Source of the DNA: Achromobacter sp. AONIH1
GTDB taxonomy: Bacteria > Pseudomonadota > Gammaproteobacteria > Burkholderiales > Burkholderiaceae_B
DNA length: 64,000 nt
NCBI RefSeq assembly: GCF_002902905.1
Contig: NZ_CP026124.1
Coordinates: forward strand, 2,852,001-2,916,000
Direction: 5' to 3'
The notes below the pieces were generated by a model. The model searched no databases, was not told the origin of the DNA, and worked only from the letters and a program-made list of their open reading frames with translations. A program made the translations under genes and the position numbers. Shown here one piece after another: positions 7,669 to 16,562 of this stretch. Positions within the stretch are counted from its first letter, which is position 1. Every line of letters begins with the position of its first letter.

Positions 7669-8634
7669 ATGTCGCTTTCCGCAATGCGCAAAGAAACTTC
7701 CTCCCCTGCAAGCCCCCCCGCCGTCCGGATGGTCGAGGTCGACGCCGAACATGCCGGCCAACGCCTGGACAATTACCTGCTGCGGCTGTGCAAAGGCGTG
7801 CCCAAGACGCACATCTATAAGGCGATCCGCGGCGGCGAGGTGCGGGTAAACAAGGGCCGTATCCAGGCCGACTACCGGGTGGCCGAGGGCGACATCGTCC
7901 GCATTCCGCCCCTGAGGCTGCCCGATCCTGGCGCGCCCAAGCCCGTGCCGGCCGCCGAGTTCCCGGTGGTCTACGAGGATGACGCCATGCTGGTGGTCGA
8001 CAAGCCCGCCGGCGTGGCGGTGCACGGCGGCAGCGGCGTGTCTTTCGGCGTGATCGAGCAGTTGCGCGCCGCCCGGCCGCAGGCGAAGTTCCTGGAACTG
8101 GTCCACCGGCTGGATCGCGAAACGTCCGGCCTGCTCATGGTCGCCAAGAAGCGCAACGCGCTGCTGGCCCTGCACGCCATGCTGCGCGAGGGCAAGGGCG
8201 AGAAGCACTACCTGGCGTTGGTGGAGGGCGACTGGGTCAACGACCGCCAGCACATCAAGCTGAGCCTGTCCAAATGGACCACGCAGAGCGGCGAACGCCG
8301 GGTCAAGGTGGATCCGGACGGCCAACGTGCGCATACTATTGTCAGCCTGAAGCAGCGTTTCGGTGGTTACAGCCTGGTGGATGCGGAGTTGCGCACGGGG
8401 CGCACGCACCAGATCCGGGTCCACCTGGCTTCCAGCGGGTTTCCCATCGTGGGCGACGACAAATATGGCAACGACGAGGTCCGGGCGCAGTTTTCGCGTC
8501 AGGGGTTCGGGCGCATGTTTCTGCATGCGCATCGCCTGACGCTGGCGCATCCGCTGACGGGCGAAACCCTGACGCTGACGGCGGAGTTGCCCCCCGCATG
8601 CCTGAAGTTGTTGAAACAGTTGGAGTCTGTCTGA
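7669..8634 (+). CDS. rluC: 23S rRNA pseudouridine synthase RluC
   Basis: Converts specific uridines of 23S rRNA to pseudouridine (955, 2504 and 2580 in E. coli). An N-terminal S4 RNA-binding domain spans about residues 23-80 (AGQRLDNYLLRLCKGVP), followed by an RluA-family catalytic domain with the motif HRLDRETSGLL, where D149 is the nucleophile. The typical RTHQIRVHLAS block lies near the C-terminus. At 321 residues it has the usual length. The start could be the ATG at 7669 or the ATG at 7684 (MRKETS); neither has a convincing ribosome-binding site. It is divergent from rne, as in many proteobacteria, and its stop overlaps the next gene by one base. Confidence 0.93.
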   Translation: MSLSAMRKETSSPASPPAVRMVEVDAEHAGQRLDNYLLRLCKGVPKTHIYKAIRGGEVRVNKGRIQADYRVAEGDIVRIPPLRLPDPGAPKPVPAAEFPVVYEDDAMLVVDKPAGVAVHGGSGVSFGVIEQLRAARPQAKFLELVHRLDRETSGLLMVAKKRNALLALHAMLREGKGEKHYLALVEGDWVNDRQHIKLSLSKWTTQSGERRVKVDPDGQRAHTIVSLKQRFGGYSLVDAELRTGRTHQIRVHLASSGFPIVGDDKYGNDEVRAQFSRQGFGRMFLHAHRLTLAHPLTGETLTLTAELPPACLKLLKQLESV

Positions 8635-9299
8635 TGTCTATGTATACGCTGGTGGTGTTCGATTGGGACGGCACCCTGATGGATTCCACTCACAGCATCG
8701 TGGCCGCCATTCAAGGCGCCTGTCGCGACCTGGAGCTGCCTGTGCCCTCGGCGTCCGATGCCAGCTGGGTCATAGGCCTGTCCCTGGAAAGCGCGCTGCG
8801 CCGCGCGGTGCCCGAGCTGACGCAGGCCATGGTGCCGCGCTTTCTCGAGCGCTATCGCACGCATTATCTGCTGCGGGATCCCGAGCTGCGCCTGTTCGAC
8901 GGCGTGCCCGAGATGTTGGATGCGCTGGCCGGGCAAGGCATCCAGCTGGCCGTGGCGACCGGCAAGAGCCGTATCGGCCTGAACCGCGCGCTGGCCGCCA
9001 CCGGGCTGGGGCCCAGGTTCGCGGCTACCCGGACCGCCGACGAGACCTTCAGCAAGCCGCATCCGGCCATGCTGCATGAGCTGATGCAGGAACTGGACGT
9101 GACGCCGGAGCAGGTCCTGATGGTGGGGGACACATCGCACGACCTGCAGATGGCCATCAATGCCGGCGTGCACGGCCTGGGCGTGACCTACGGCGCGCAT
9201 ACCCTGAAAGAACTTGAGGGTTGCTCGCCCCAGGCGGTGCTGGGCAGCGTGCCCCTGGTGCGCGAGTGGTTGCTTGACCGGGTGCGCGCCGCCGCCTGA
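8634..9299 (+). CDS. HAD-superfamily phosphatase, phosphoglycolate phosphatase-like
   Basis: A 221-residue HAD subfamily IA hydrolase, probably acting on a small phosphorylated metabolite such as 2-phosphoglycolate; the substrate cannot be read from sequence. Motif I is VVFDWDGTLMDS with nucleophile D10 and acid D12. Motif II is AVATGKS, and motifs III and IV appear as SKPHP and MVGDTSHDLQMA. A helical cap lies between motifs I and II. The ATG at 8634 overlaps the rluC stop (TGATG), so the two genes are co-transcribed and coupled; ATG 8640 is an alternative start. The larger open frame running back into rluC is only extension in a shared frame and should be ignored. Confidence 0.85.
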   Translation: MSMYTLVVFDWDGTLMDSTHSIVAAIQGACRDLELPVPSASDASWVIGLSLESALRRAVPELTQAMVPRFLERYRTHYLLRDPELRLFDGVPEMLDALAGQGIQLAVATGKSRIGLNRALAATGLGPRFAATRTADETFSKPHPAMLHELMQELDVTPEQVLMVGDTSHDLQMAINAGVHGLGVTYGAHTLKELEGCSPQAVLGSVPLVREWLLDRVRAAA

Positions 9300-9540
9300 G
9301 CGCGGGCCGACGCTCGCCGGCGACGTTTCCTTCAATCGGAATCCCCGTGATCCGGCCGAGCCGTGTCATCGTGCTCCGGAACGTCTTGCTCCTGATCCGG
9401 TCTATCCGCCTGGTGTGACGCGCCGGGCGGGCGCAGGCTGAAGATCGGCGCATTTCGCCCGGAGCGGAATATCATGGGGCGCACAGTCGTCCATGGATTG
9501 CGCCGCGCGTTTTTCGTGGCCGCCGACTTCGGAGATCATG

Positions 9541-10512
9541 ATGCTGATACGCAAGCCCGACGCCATCCAGTCGTCCGAGATCACGCCTGAGCGGGTCTGG
9601 CGCGCCAGGCGCGATCTGATCCTGGGGGCGGGCGTCGCCGCGGCGGGCCTGGGCCTGCCGGGGTGGGCGGGCCGCGCCTGGGCCGCGAATGCGCCCGTGG
9701 GCGAGCCGGCCGTGCTGCCCGGGCAGGCAAGTCCCCTGAGCGTCATGGACAAGCAGACGTCGCTGTCTGATATCACGTCCTACAACAACTACTATGAATT
9801 CGGCCTGGACAAGAGCGACCCGGCGGCTCATGCGGGCAAGTTGCAGACGCGCCCCTGGACGGTGAGCGTCGAAGGCGAGGTCGGCAAGCCGCGCACCTTC
9901 GATATCGAAGAACTGCTCAAGCTCGCGCCCATGGAAGAGCGGGTCTACCGGTTGCGCTGTGTCGAAGGCTGGTCCATGGTCATTCCCTGGGTGGGCTATT
10001 CGCTGTCCGCCCTGCTCAAACAGGTTGAGCCGACCGCCAATGCGAAGTACGTCGAGTTCGTGACCGTCGTGCAGCGCGACAACATGCCGGGCGTGCGTGC
10101 GGCGGTGCTGGACTGGCCATATGTGGAAGGCCTGCGCATCGACGAAGCCATGCACCCGCTGGCCATGCTGGTGTTCGGCCTGTACGGCAAGGTCCTGCCC
10201 AATCAGAACGGGGCGCCTTTGCGGCTGGCGGTGCCGTGGAAGTACGGCTTCAAATCGGCCAAATCGCTGGTCAAGATCCGGCTGGTCGAAAAGCAGCCGG
10301 TGTCTTCCTGGATCAAGGCCGCGCCGCAGGAGTATGGCTTCTACGCCAATGTGAACCCGGCCGTGCCGCATCCGCGCTGGAGTCAGGCCAGCGAGCGGCG
10401 CATCGGCGAGGACGGCCTGTTCAGTCCGAAGCGCAAGACGCTGCCGTTCAATGGCTATGCGGATCAGGTCGCGGCCCTTTATCAGGGCATGGACCTGAAG
10501 GCCAATTACTGA
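9541..10512 (+). CDS. msrP: Periplasmic methionine sulfoxide reductase, molybdopterin subunit MsrP
   Basis: Catalytic subunit of the MsrPQ system, which reduces methionine sulfoxide in oxidised periplasmic proteins. The 323-residue precursor has a twin-arginine signal ([20 protein letters not shown]) for Tat export of the folded molybdenum-cofactor protein. The oxidoreductase molybdopterin-binding domain follows, with C140 in [10 protein letters not shown] as the expected molybdenum ligand. Later motifs include [21 protein letters not shown] at 9531-9534 lies six bases from the ATG at 9541, so I prefer that start over the ATGs at 9538 and 9493. msrQ follows after seven bases in the same operon. 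Confidence 0.93.
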   Translation: MLIRKPDAIQSSEITPERVWRARRDLILGAGVAAAGLGLPGWAGRAWAANAPVGEPAVLPGQASPLSVMDKQTSLSDITSYNNYYEFGLDKSDPAAHAGKLQTRPWTVSVEGEVGKPRTFDIEELLKLAPMEERVYRLRCVEGWSMVIPWVGYSLSALLKQVEPTANAKYVEFVTVVQRDNMPGVRAAVLDWPYVEGLRIDEAMHPLAMLVFGLYGKVLPNQNGAPLRLAVPWKYGFKSAKSLVKIRLVEKQPVSSWIKAAPQEYGFYANVNPAVPHPRWSQASERRIGEDGLFSPKRKTLPFNGYADQVAALYQGMDLKANY

Positions 10513-10519
10513 GGCGCGC

Positions 10520-11197
10520 ATGGCCCGGACCGGCGCGCCCGCTCCCCACGCTTCCACGGCGGCCGAAGCGTGTCGCGATGCCGCCACGCCCAAGGTCCAG
10601 TGGTCGGCGCTTGCGGTCGGGCGCGTCAAGCCCGCGCTGTTTCTGTTGGGAATGACGCCTTTCGCCCGCTGGATCTGGCTGGGGCTGAACAATGGCCTGA
10701 CGGCCAATCCGGTGGAGTTCCTGACCCGTTCGTCCGGCACCTGGACGCTGGTCTGCCTGCTGGTCACGCTGTCCATCACGCCCTTGCGCCGCCTGACCGG
10801 GCAGCCGGCGCTGGTGCGGCTGCGCCGCATGTGCGGGCTGTTTGCCTTCTTCTACGGCTTCCTGCATTTCATGGCCTGGGTCTGGTGGGACCGGGGATTC
10901 GACCCTGGGCAGATGCTGGCCGATATCGGCGAGCGGCCCTTCATCACCGTGGGCTTTGTCGCCTTTGTGCTGATGGCGGCGCTGGCGGCCACGTCCACGC
11001 AGTGGGCCATGCGCAGGCTGGGCAAACGCTGGCAGCGCCTGCACCGGGCGGTGTACGCCATCGGCCTGCTGGCGGTGTTGCACTACTGGTGGCACAAGGC
11101 GGGCAAGAACGACCTGGAACAACCCATGATCTACGCCGCCGTGCTGGCGGTGCTGCTGGGCTGGCGGGTGGCCGCCTGGTGGCGGCGTCGTTCCTGA
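10520..11197 (+). CDS. msrQ: Heme-binding membrane subunit MsrQ
   Basis: Inner-membrane cytochrome b-type partner that passes electrons from the respiratory chain to MsrP. The 225-residue protein has about six hydrophobic segments of the ferric reductase-like transmembrane domain. Histidines in membrane helices suited to heme ligation are seen in GFLHFMAW, RLHRAVYAI and AVLHYWWHK. The N-terminal 25 residues are polar and longer than in E. coli MsrQ, so a later start is possible, but the ATG at 10520 has a GAGG just upstream and the closest spacing to msrP. The pair msrP-msrQ is a standard operon. Confidence 0.93.
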   Translation: MARTGAPAPHASTAAEACRDAATPKVQWSALAVGRVKPALFLLGMTPFARWIWLGLNNGLTANPVEFLTRSSGTWTLVCLLVTLSITPLRRLTGQPALVRLRRMCGLFAFFYGFLHFMAWVWWDRGFDPGQMLADIGERPFITVGFVAFVLMAALAATSTQWAMRRLGKRWQRLHRAVYAIGLLAVLHYWWHKAGKNDLEQPMIYAAVLAVLLGWRVAAWWRRRS

Positions 11198-11252
11198 GCG
11201 CGGGCGGCTGCCGGCCGCCGCGCGGGGTCTGCCGCGGCGGCTAAGCCGGGGC

Positions 11253-12038
11253 TCAGGGCATCGCCATCATGATCGCCGCGGTTTCAGCGTCGGGCTGGCC
11301 GTCATAACGCGCCGGGCGGTAATGCATCTGGAAGGCCGCCAGCACGTTGATGGTGGCGCGGTCCAACGTGCCCGTTTGCGGGCTGGCGTAGCCCAGGCGT
11401 TGCAGCTGCTGCTGGAACCATGCGGGCGCGGGTAGCGGCTCGGCCTGCAGTCGCGCAAGCTGCGCCGCCGCGCCGGCCTCGTCGTACCAGCGGCCGATGC
11501 CGGCGGCCGCCAGCTGCTTCCACGGGAACAGCGGGCCGGGATCCACCTTGCGCTGCGGCGCGATGTCGCTGTGGCCCACCACATTCTCCGGCGCGACGCC
11601 ATGGCGCTGGATCAGGTCGCGCACCAGGATGGTCAGGGCGCGGATCTGGCGGTCGTCATAGGCGTGCCAGACGCGGCCGCCGTCCGCGCCCTGGGTCCAG
11701 CCGGCGTTGACCAGTTCGATGCCGATGGACGTGCTGTTCATGGCTGTGATGCCATACCAAGAGCTGTTGCCGGCGTGCCAGGCGGCGCGCGTTTCGTCGA
11801 CCAGGCGGTGGGCGCGACCCGCGGGGCTCAGCAGGTAGTGCGCGCTGACCTTGCCCTTGGATAGCAACTGCATGGAGCGCGCGTCGTCTTCGGTGGTGTA
11901 GTGGATCACGATGGCGCGCACGCGGCTGCTCTGGCTGACGGCGTTTACCGAGGTGTCCAGGTCCAGGCCGGCGGGGCCGCGCGTGGCGCAGCCCGCCAGG
12001 GCCGCCGCGGCGGCCAGGATGAGGGAAAGTCGCAGCAT
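11253..12038 (-). CDS. amiD: N-acetylmuramoyl-L-alanine amidase, AmiD-like lipoprotein
   Basis: Zinc amidase that cuts the bond between muramic acid and the stem peptide; the lipoprotein form probably works on periplasmic peptidoglycan at the outer membrane. The 261-residue precursor has a signal peptide and lipobox LAGC with the lipidated C17. The amidase_2 domain has zinc ligands H46 (VIHYTTED), H156 (NVVGHSDIAP) and D166 (KVDPGPLFPW). The C-terminus carries a peptidoglycan-binding type helix bundle (QLQRLGYASPQTG..VLAAFQMHYRP). I chose the ATG at 12038 because it begins the signal peptide; upstream in-frame residues are arginine- and histidine-rich and lie inside the previous gene. It is the last gene of a maf / methyltransferase / amiD operon. 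Confidence 0.9.
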   Translation of the reverse strand: MLRLSLILAAAAALAGCATRGPAGLDLDTSVNAVSQSSRVRAIVIHYTTEDDARSMQLLSKGKVSAHYLLSPAGRAHRLVDETRAAWHAGNSSWYGITAMNSTSIGIELVNAGWTQGADGGRVWHAYDDRQIRALTILVRDLIQRHGVAPENVVGHSDIAPQRKVDPGPLFPWKQLAAAGIGRWYDEAGAAAQLARLQAEPLPAPAWFQQQLQRLGYASPQTGTLDRATINVLAAFQMHYRPARYDGQPDAETAAIMMAMP

Positions 12039-12040
12039 GG

Positions 12041-12751
12041 TCAGCGGGCCAGGAACAGGAACAGGGTGGGCAGCTTGTCGAGCTGAGGGGCGGGCAGTTT
12101 CTTCCACTCGGCGATGGTGTGGGTGGCCACCCATTCATCGCTGGTGGTGAGGGACCGCGCCACGCACAGCCGGGTGTCGCCCTTGAGGCTGGCCAGCAGC
12201 GTGGCGTACATGGCGGCGTTGCGGTAGGGGGTTTCGATCAGCAACTGGGTCTGGTCGTGGCGGGCGGAATGCTGCTCCCAGGCGCGCAGCTGCTTGGCTC
12301 GCTCGCCCGCGTCCACTGGCGCATAGCCGTGGAAGGCGAAGCGCTGCCCGTCCAGGCCGCTGGCCATCAGTCCCAGCAGGATGGAGGAGGGGCCGACCCA
12401 GGGTCGCACCGCGATGCCCAGGCGGTGGGCGGCGGCCACGACCTTGGCGCCGGGGTCGGCGACGGCGGGGCAGCCGGCCTCGGAAACCAGTCCGATTTCA
12501 CCGCCTTGACGGGCGCTTTGCAGCCAGGACTGGATCTGTCCGTCGTCTGCCTTGTCGCTCAGCGTATGGATCGTGATTTCCTGCAGCGGACGCTCGGTGC
12601 CGACCAGCTTCAGGAAGGCGCGGGCGGTCTTGGCGTTCTCGGCGATATAGGTATCCAGCCTGCCCGCCAGGGCGCGGACCTCGGCCGGCAGCCAGCGCTC
12701 CGGCGCTGCTTCGCCCAGACCAACGGGAATCAGGTGCAGCGCGCCGCTCAT
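12041..12751 (-). CDS. RsmI-like SAM-dependent methyltransferase (tetrapyrrole methylase fold)
   Basis: A 236-residue protein of the tetrapyrrole (corrin/porphyrin) methylase family, closest in style to RsmI, the 2'-O-methyltransferase of 16S rRNA C1402. Motifs include HLIPVGLGE at the start, VSEAGCPAVADPGAKVV (cf. the SDAGTPGISDPG motif of RsmI) and WVGPSSILLGLMASGL. It lacks the RsmI C-terminal helical extension and differs in the SDAGTP motif, so it is likely a paralogue with its own, unknown substrate. The start overlaps the maf stop by four bases, and amiD follows after two bases, so the three genes are one operon. Confidence 0.8.
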   Translation of the reverse strand: MSGALHLIPVGLGEAAPERWLPAEVRALAGRLDTYIAENAKTARAFLKLVGTERPLQEITIHTLSDKADDGQIQSWLQSARQGGEIGLVSEAGCPAVADPGAKVVAAAHRLGIAVRPWVGPSSILLGLMASGLDGQRFAFHGYAPVDAGERAKQLRAWEQHSARHDQTQLLIETPYRNAAMYATLLASLKGDTRLCVARSLTTSDEWVATHTIAEWKKLPAPQLDKLPTLFLFLAR

Positions 12752-13350
12752 GCCGCGGCTCCGGGTGCGGCCAGCGGATCCAGGCCGAAGCGCGCCAGCA
12801 TGCTGGTCAGCGCGATCAGGGGCAGCCCGATGATGGCGGTCGGGTCGTCGCTCTGGATGCTCTCCATCAGGGCGATGCCCAGGCTTTCCGCCTTGGCGCT
12901 GCCTGCTGTATCGTAGGGTTCTTCCGCCCGCAGATAGGCGTCGATCGCCTGATCGGACAGGGGGCGGAAGCGGCAGCGGGTGACGATATCCGCCTTTTCG
13001 GTCCGCACGCCGTCGGTAACGGCCAGCGCGCTGTGGAATTCGACGGTCTGGCCGGCCAGCGCCCGCAATTGAACCCGTGCGCGCTCGAAATCTCCTGGTT
13101 TGCCGATGGGTTGCCCGTCCACCGTGGCAACCTGGTCCGAGCCGATCACGACGCAGCCGGGATGAGCGGATACCACCGCCTGGGCCTTGGCGACGGACAG
13201 GCGCAGCGCCAGCGCTTCCGGCGTTTCGCCGGGGTGTGGCGTTTCGTCCACATCGGGGGAAATCGCGATGAAGGGCAGGCGCAGACGGGAAAGCAGTTCC
13301 TTGCGGTAACGGGAGCTTGAGGCAAGAATCAGGCGAGGCTGTGAGGGCAT
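12748..13350 (-). CDS. Maf/YceF family nucleotide pyrophosphatase
   Basis: House-cleaning pyrophosphatase that hydrolyses non-canonical nucleoside triphosphates; the YceF subgroup prefers 7-methyl-GTP. The 200-residue protein shows the three family motifs: LILASSSRYRKELLSRL at the N-terminus (residues 7-23), VVIGSDQV with catalytic base D72, and EEPYDTAGSAKAE. Its place next to, and divergent from, yceD-rpmF-plsX matches E. coli yceF, which supports the YceF subgroup over the cell-division-associated YhdE subgroup. The start ATG at 13350 lies only eight bases from the putative yceD promoter, so regulation of the two directions may be linked. Confidence 0.9.
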   Translation of the reverse strand: MPSQPRLILASSSRYRKELLSRLRLPFIAISPDVDETPHPGETPEALALRLSVAKAQAVVSAHPGCVVIGSDQVATVDGQPIGKPGDFERARVQLRALAGQTVEFHSALAVTDGVRTEKADIVTRCRFRPLSDQAIDAYLRAEEPYDTAGSAKAESLGIALMESIQSDDPTAIIGLPLIALTSMLARFGLDPLAAPGAAA

Positions 13351-13357
13351 GCGGAAT

Positions 13358-13387
13358 TTGACGCTAGTACGTAAGTCACAGTATTAT
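13358..13387 (+). promoter_or_regulatory. Candidate sigma-70 promoter of the yceD-rpmF-plsX-fab operon
   Basis: TTGACG (13358-13363) and TATTAT (13382-13387) are separated by 18 bases. Transcription would begin near 13394, giving a leader of about 30 bases before the yceD ATG at 13425. Confidence 0.5.
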
Positions 13388-13424
13388 CTAACGTTTTGCG
13401 GCATTTTTGCAGGAACATCACCTC

Positions 13425-14129
13425 ATGAGCAACGAGACCAAGGACGCCAAGCGCATGCCTGGCTCGGGCGATAGCGGTGGCGCTGACGGCAAGAATGGCG
13501 GCAATGGCGGCCGCGCCAAGGGTGCGGGCGGCAAGAATAATGGCGGTGTGGATCGCATCGATGCCTTCGCGTTTGCCCGGTTGGGCAAGGAAGCGCAGGG
13601 TACGGTGCCGCTGGTGCGCCTGACGCGTTTTACCGATGGGCTGCCTGAGCAGCCCGCCGGTGCAGCGGGTCTGGTGACCTGGTCGGTGCGCGGCGAACAA
13701 GGCAAGTCCGGCTTGCTCGCCGGCGAGCCGCTGCTGCACCTGCACGTGCAGGCCAATCCGCTTGTGATTTGCCAGCGCTGCAATGCGCCGTTCGCTTATC
13801 CGGTCGATAGCCAGACGCTGCTGCATTTGGTCAAGTCCGAAGACGATCTCGACGATGGGTTTTCCGCCTCAGGGCAGGGAGACGGCGAGGACGATGACGG
13901 CGAAGAAGGACAAGGTTTTGCGCCCGATCAACCCGAAAAGGTGGTGGGGTCGCATCATTTCGATCTGTTGGCCCAGATCGAGGATGAGCTCATTCTGAGC
14001 GTTCCGTATGTGCCCAAGCATGATGTATGCCCGGGCGCGCAGGCCAATGACGGCGACGCTTCCCAAGAGCCCGTTGTCAAGCGTCCGTCGCCGTTTGCGG
14101 TGCTGGAACAACTGAAGCACAAAGATTGA
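13425..14129 (+). CDS. yceD: YceD/DUF177 family protein (23S rRNA accumulation protein)
   Basis: Conserved protein encoded before rpmF in most bacteria; in E. coli and plants the family is linked to 23S rRNA accumulation and ribosome assembly. This 234-residue version has the family zinc-ribbon-like half C116-Q-R-C119 ([13 protein letters not shown]) and a later C202 (HDVCPGAQ). An acidic insert ([16 protein letters not shown]) lies around 150-164. The first ~42 residues are Gly/Asn/Lys-rich and have no counterpart in typical DUF177 proteins. I chose the ATG at 13425 with AGGA ten bases upstream; an in-frame TTG at 13407 is less likely. It is the first gene of the ribosomal/fatty-acid operon. 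Confidence 0.88.
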   Translation: MSNETKDAKRMPGSGDSGGADGKNGGNGGRAKGAGGKNNGGVDRIDAFAFARLGKEAQGTVPLVRLTRFTDGLPEQPAGAAGLVTWSVRGEQGKSGLLAGEPLLHLHVQANPLVICQRCNAPFAYPVDSQTLLHLVKSEDDLDDGFSASGQGDGEDDDGEEGQGFAPDQPEKVVGSHHFDLLAQIEDELILSVPYVPKHDVCPGAQANDGDASQEPVVKRPSPFAVLEQLKHKD

Positions 14130-14181
14130 GATCAACATCGGGCCGCATCGCGTACAATGCGCCCCGTTTCTAGGAGTCATC

Positions 14182-14364
14182 ATGGCTGTTCAACAAAACA
14201 AGAAGTCCCCGTCCAAGCGCGGTATGCACCGTTCGCATGATTTTCTGGTGAACCCGTCGACGGCTATCGAGCCGACCACCGGCGAAACGCACCTGCGTCA
14301 CCACATCAGCCCCAACGGCTTCTACCGTGGCCGCAAGGTCCTGAAGACCAAGGCCGACGAATAA
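14182..14364 (+). CDS. rpmF: 50S ribosomal protein L32
   Basis: Small component of the large ribosomal subunit, located near the peptidyl-transferase region. The 60-residue basic protein begins [20 protein letters not shown] and ends in [15 protein letters not shown], the usual L32 pattern. It lacks the four-cysteine zinc motif found in some species' L32, as is normal for proteobacteria. An AGGAG lies at 14172-14176. The gene order yceD-rpmF-plsX-fabH is the conserved arrangement that ties ribosome and membrane lipid synthesis together. A TACAAT hexamer at about 14151 might mark an extra promoter, but no matching -35 is seen. Confidence 0.97.
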   Translation: MAVQQNKKSPSKRGMHRSHDFLVNPSTAIEPTTGETHLRHHISPNGFYRGRKVLKTKADE

Positions 14365-14423
14365 GGCCCCCGGGCCGAACTCGTACCCGGACCATTTCGG
14401 CTGAGCGCTGATACCTGGCCCCC

Positions 14424-15491
14424 GTGATACGCATCGCCATAGACTGCATGGGCGGAGACTTCGGTCTGCCCGTCACGATTCCGGCCGCGATCGAGTTCGC
14501 CCGGCAATTTCCGGATACCCGGCTATTGCTGGTCGGGCTTCCCGACGCTATCGAAGCGGCGCTCTCCGAGCATCGCGGCGTAGACCGTGATCGCCTTGAG
14601 ATCGTCGCGGCTTCCGAAGTCGTCACGATGGACGACCCCGTCGAAGTCGCCCTGCGCCGCAAGAAAGACTCCTCCATGCGCCTGGCCGCCCAGTCCGTCA
14701 AGGACGGGCGCGCCGACGCCTGCGTTTCCGCGGGCAATACCGGCGCCTGGATGGCCATTTCCCGCTACGTGCTCAAGACGCTGGACGGCATCGACCGCCC
14801 GGCGATCGCCACGTCCATTCCGAACCAGACCGGTCGCGCCACCACGGTGCTGGACCTGGGCGCGAACGTGGACTGCACGGCCGAGCACCTGCTGCAATTC
14901 GCCATCATGGGCGCCGCGCTGACGCAGGCGGTGGACCACCGCGACAACCCCACGGTGGGGCTGCTCAACATCGGCGAGGAAGTCATCAAGGGCAACGAGG
15001 TCGTCAAGGAAGCCGCCGAACTCCTGCGCTCCAGCCCGTTGAACTTCTACGGCAACGTGGAAGGCAATGACATCTTCAAGGGCACTGTCGACGTGGTGGT
15101 CTGCGACGGCTTCGTCGGCAACGTCGTGCTCAAGTCCGTGGAAGGGCTGGCCAAGATGCTGTCCAGCGTCATCCGCGAGGAATTCAAACGCAACCTCATC
15201 ACGCTCCTGGCGGGCGCGCTGGCCAAGCCGGTGCTCAACCGCCTGCGCAACCGCGTCGACAATCGCCGCTACAACGGCGCCGCTTTGCTGGGCTTGCGTG
15301 GTGTCGTGATCAAGAGCCACGGTTCGGCGGACGCCTATGCCTTCGGTTTCGCCCTGCAGCGCGCCCGCGAAGCCGTCGTGAGTAAACTGCTGGAGCGCAC
15401 CGCGCAGACGGTCGCCCAGATCACCAGGCGCGTTCAGTCTGGCGACGGCGCTTCCGCGCCCGCGCCGAACGCGGCCGGGGACATCGCTTGA
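14424..15491 (+). CDS. plsX: Phosphate acyltransferase PlsX
   Basis: Makes acyl-phosphate from acyl-ACP, the first committed donor for phosphatidic acid synthesis through PlsY. The 355-residue protein starts at a GTG with [13 protein letters not shown], the hallmark N-terminus of the family, and contains [26 protein letters not shown] and [19 protein letters not shown]-terminal tail of about 25 residues rich in Ala/Pro is additional. No clear ribosome-binding site precedes the GTG, but no better start exists. fabH follows with the stop and start sharing one base, so PlsX and FabH, which compete for the same acyl-ACP pool, are made together. Confidence 0.96.
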   Translation: MIRIAIDCMGGDFGLPVTIPAAIEFARQFPDTRLLLVGLPDAIEAALSEHRGVDRDRLEIVAASEVVTMDDPVEVALRRKKDSSMRLAAQSVKDGRADACVSAGNTGAWMAISRYVLKTLDGIDRPAIATSIPNQTGRATTVLDLGANVDCTAEHLLQFAIMGAALTQAVDHRDNPTVGLLNIGEEVIKGNEVVKEAAELLRSSPLNFYGNVEGNDIFKGTVDVVVCDGFVGNVVLKSVEGLAKMLSSVIREEFKRNLITLLAGALAKPVLNRLRNRVDNRRYNGAALLGLRGVVIKSHGSADAYAFGFALQRAREAVVSKLLERTAQTVAQITRRVQSGDGASAPAPNAAGDIA

Positions 15492-16477
15492 TGGATACCG
15501 CAATGAAATATTCCGTGATCGCGGGCACCGGCAGCTTCCTGCCGGAACGCGTGGTTTCGAATGACGCGCTGGCCGCCGAGCTGGCGACGCGCGATATCGC
15601 CACTTCCGACGAGTGGATCGTCGAGCGCACCGGCATCCGCCAGCGCCATCTCGCTGAACGCGGTGTCACCACCAGCCAGCTGGCCACCGAGGCGGCGCGC
15701 CGCGCCATGGCCGACGCCGGCGTCGAGGCGTCCGAAATCGATCTCATCGTCCTGGCGACCTCCACGCCGGACTTCGTGTTTCCCAGTACCGCCTGTCTGG
15801 TCCAGGCCAACCTGGGCGCCAAGGGCTCCGCCGCCTTCGACGTGCAGGCCGTGTGCAGCGGCTTCGTCTACGCGCTGACCACCGCCGACAGCTTCATCCG
15901 CGCCGGCCGCGCGCGCTGCGCGCTGGTCATCGGCGCCGAGGTGTTCTCGCGCATCCTGGACTGGAACGACCGCAAGACCTGCGTGCTGTTCGGCGACGGC
16001 GCCGGCGCCGTGATCCTCAAGGCTTCCGACAAGCCCGGCATCCTGGCCGCCCAGCTGCATGCCGATGGCTCGCAGACCAAAATCCTCAGCGCCGAAGGCA
16101 ACGTCGCCTACGGCAGCGTCACTGGCGACCCCTTCCTGCGCATGGACGGCCAGGCCGTCTTCAAGCAGGCCGTCACGGTGCTGGACCGCTCCGCCCGCGA
16201 CACCTGCGCCGAGGCCGGCGTTGACGTCAGCGAGGTCGACTGGCTGATTCCGCACCAGGCCAACGTCCGCATCCTGAATTTCCTGGCGCGCAAGCTCAGC
16301 GTGCCGACCGAGAAGGTCGTCATCACCGTCGACCAGCATGCCAATACCTCCGCGGCCAGCGTGCCCCTGGCGCTGGATGCCGCGCGCCGCGACGGCCGCG
16401 TCAAGCCCGGCCAGCTCATCCTGATGCAAGGCGTGGGCGGCGGGTTCACCTGGGGCTCGGTGCTCGCCCGCATGTAA
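15491..16477 (+). CDS. fabH: Beta-ketoacyl-ACP synthase III
   Basis: Starts fatty-acid synthesis by condensing acetyl-CoA with malonyl-ACP. The catalytic triad is visible: C122 ([12 protein letters not shown]), H255 (IPHQANVRI) and N285 (QHANTSAAS). The N-terminal [15 protein letters not shown] and the glycine-rich C-terminal [12 protein letters not shown] complete the thiolase fold. At 328 residues it has the usual length. I chose the ATG at 15491, which shares a base with the plsX stop and has GGGGA about ten bases upstream; ATG 15503 (MKYSVIAG) is the other reasonable start. Confidence 0.96.
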   Translation: MDTAMKYSVIAGTGSFLPERVVSNDALAAELATRDIATSDEWIVERTGIRQRHLAERGVTTSQLATEAARRAMADAGVEASEIDLIVLATSTPDFVFPSTACLVQANLGAKGSAAFDVQAVCSGFVYALTTADSFIRAGRARCALVIGAEVFSRILDWNDRKTCVLFGDGAGAVILKASDKPGILAAQLHADGSQTKILSAEGNVAYGSVTGDPFLRMDGQAVFKQAVTVLDRSARDTCAEAGVDVSEVDWLIPHQANVRILNFLARKLSVPTEKVVITVDQHANTSAASVPLALDAARRDGRVKPGQLILMQGVGGGFTWGSVLARM

Positions 16478-16562
16478 CAGGCGGGTGTGCGCGAGGCGGC
16501 GCAAGTCGCCGCCGCGATCGCCCGCCGCTCCCACAGACTCGAATTCATCCACACGCTTAACC

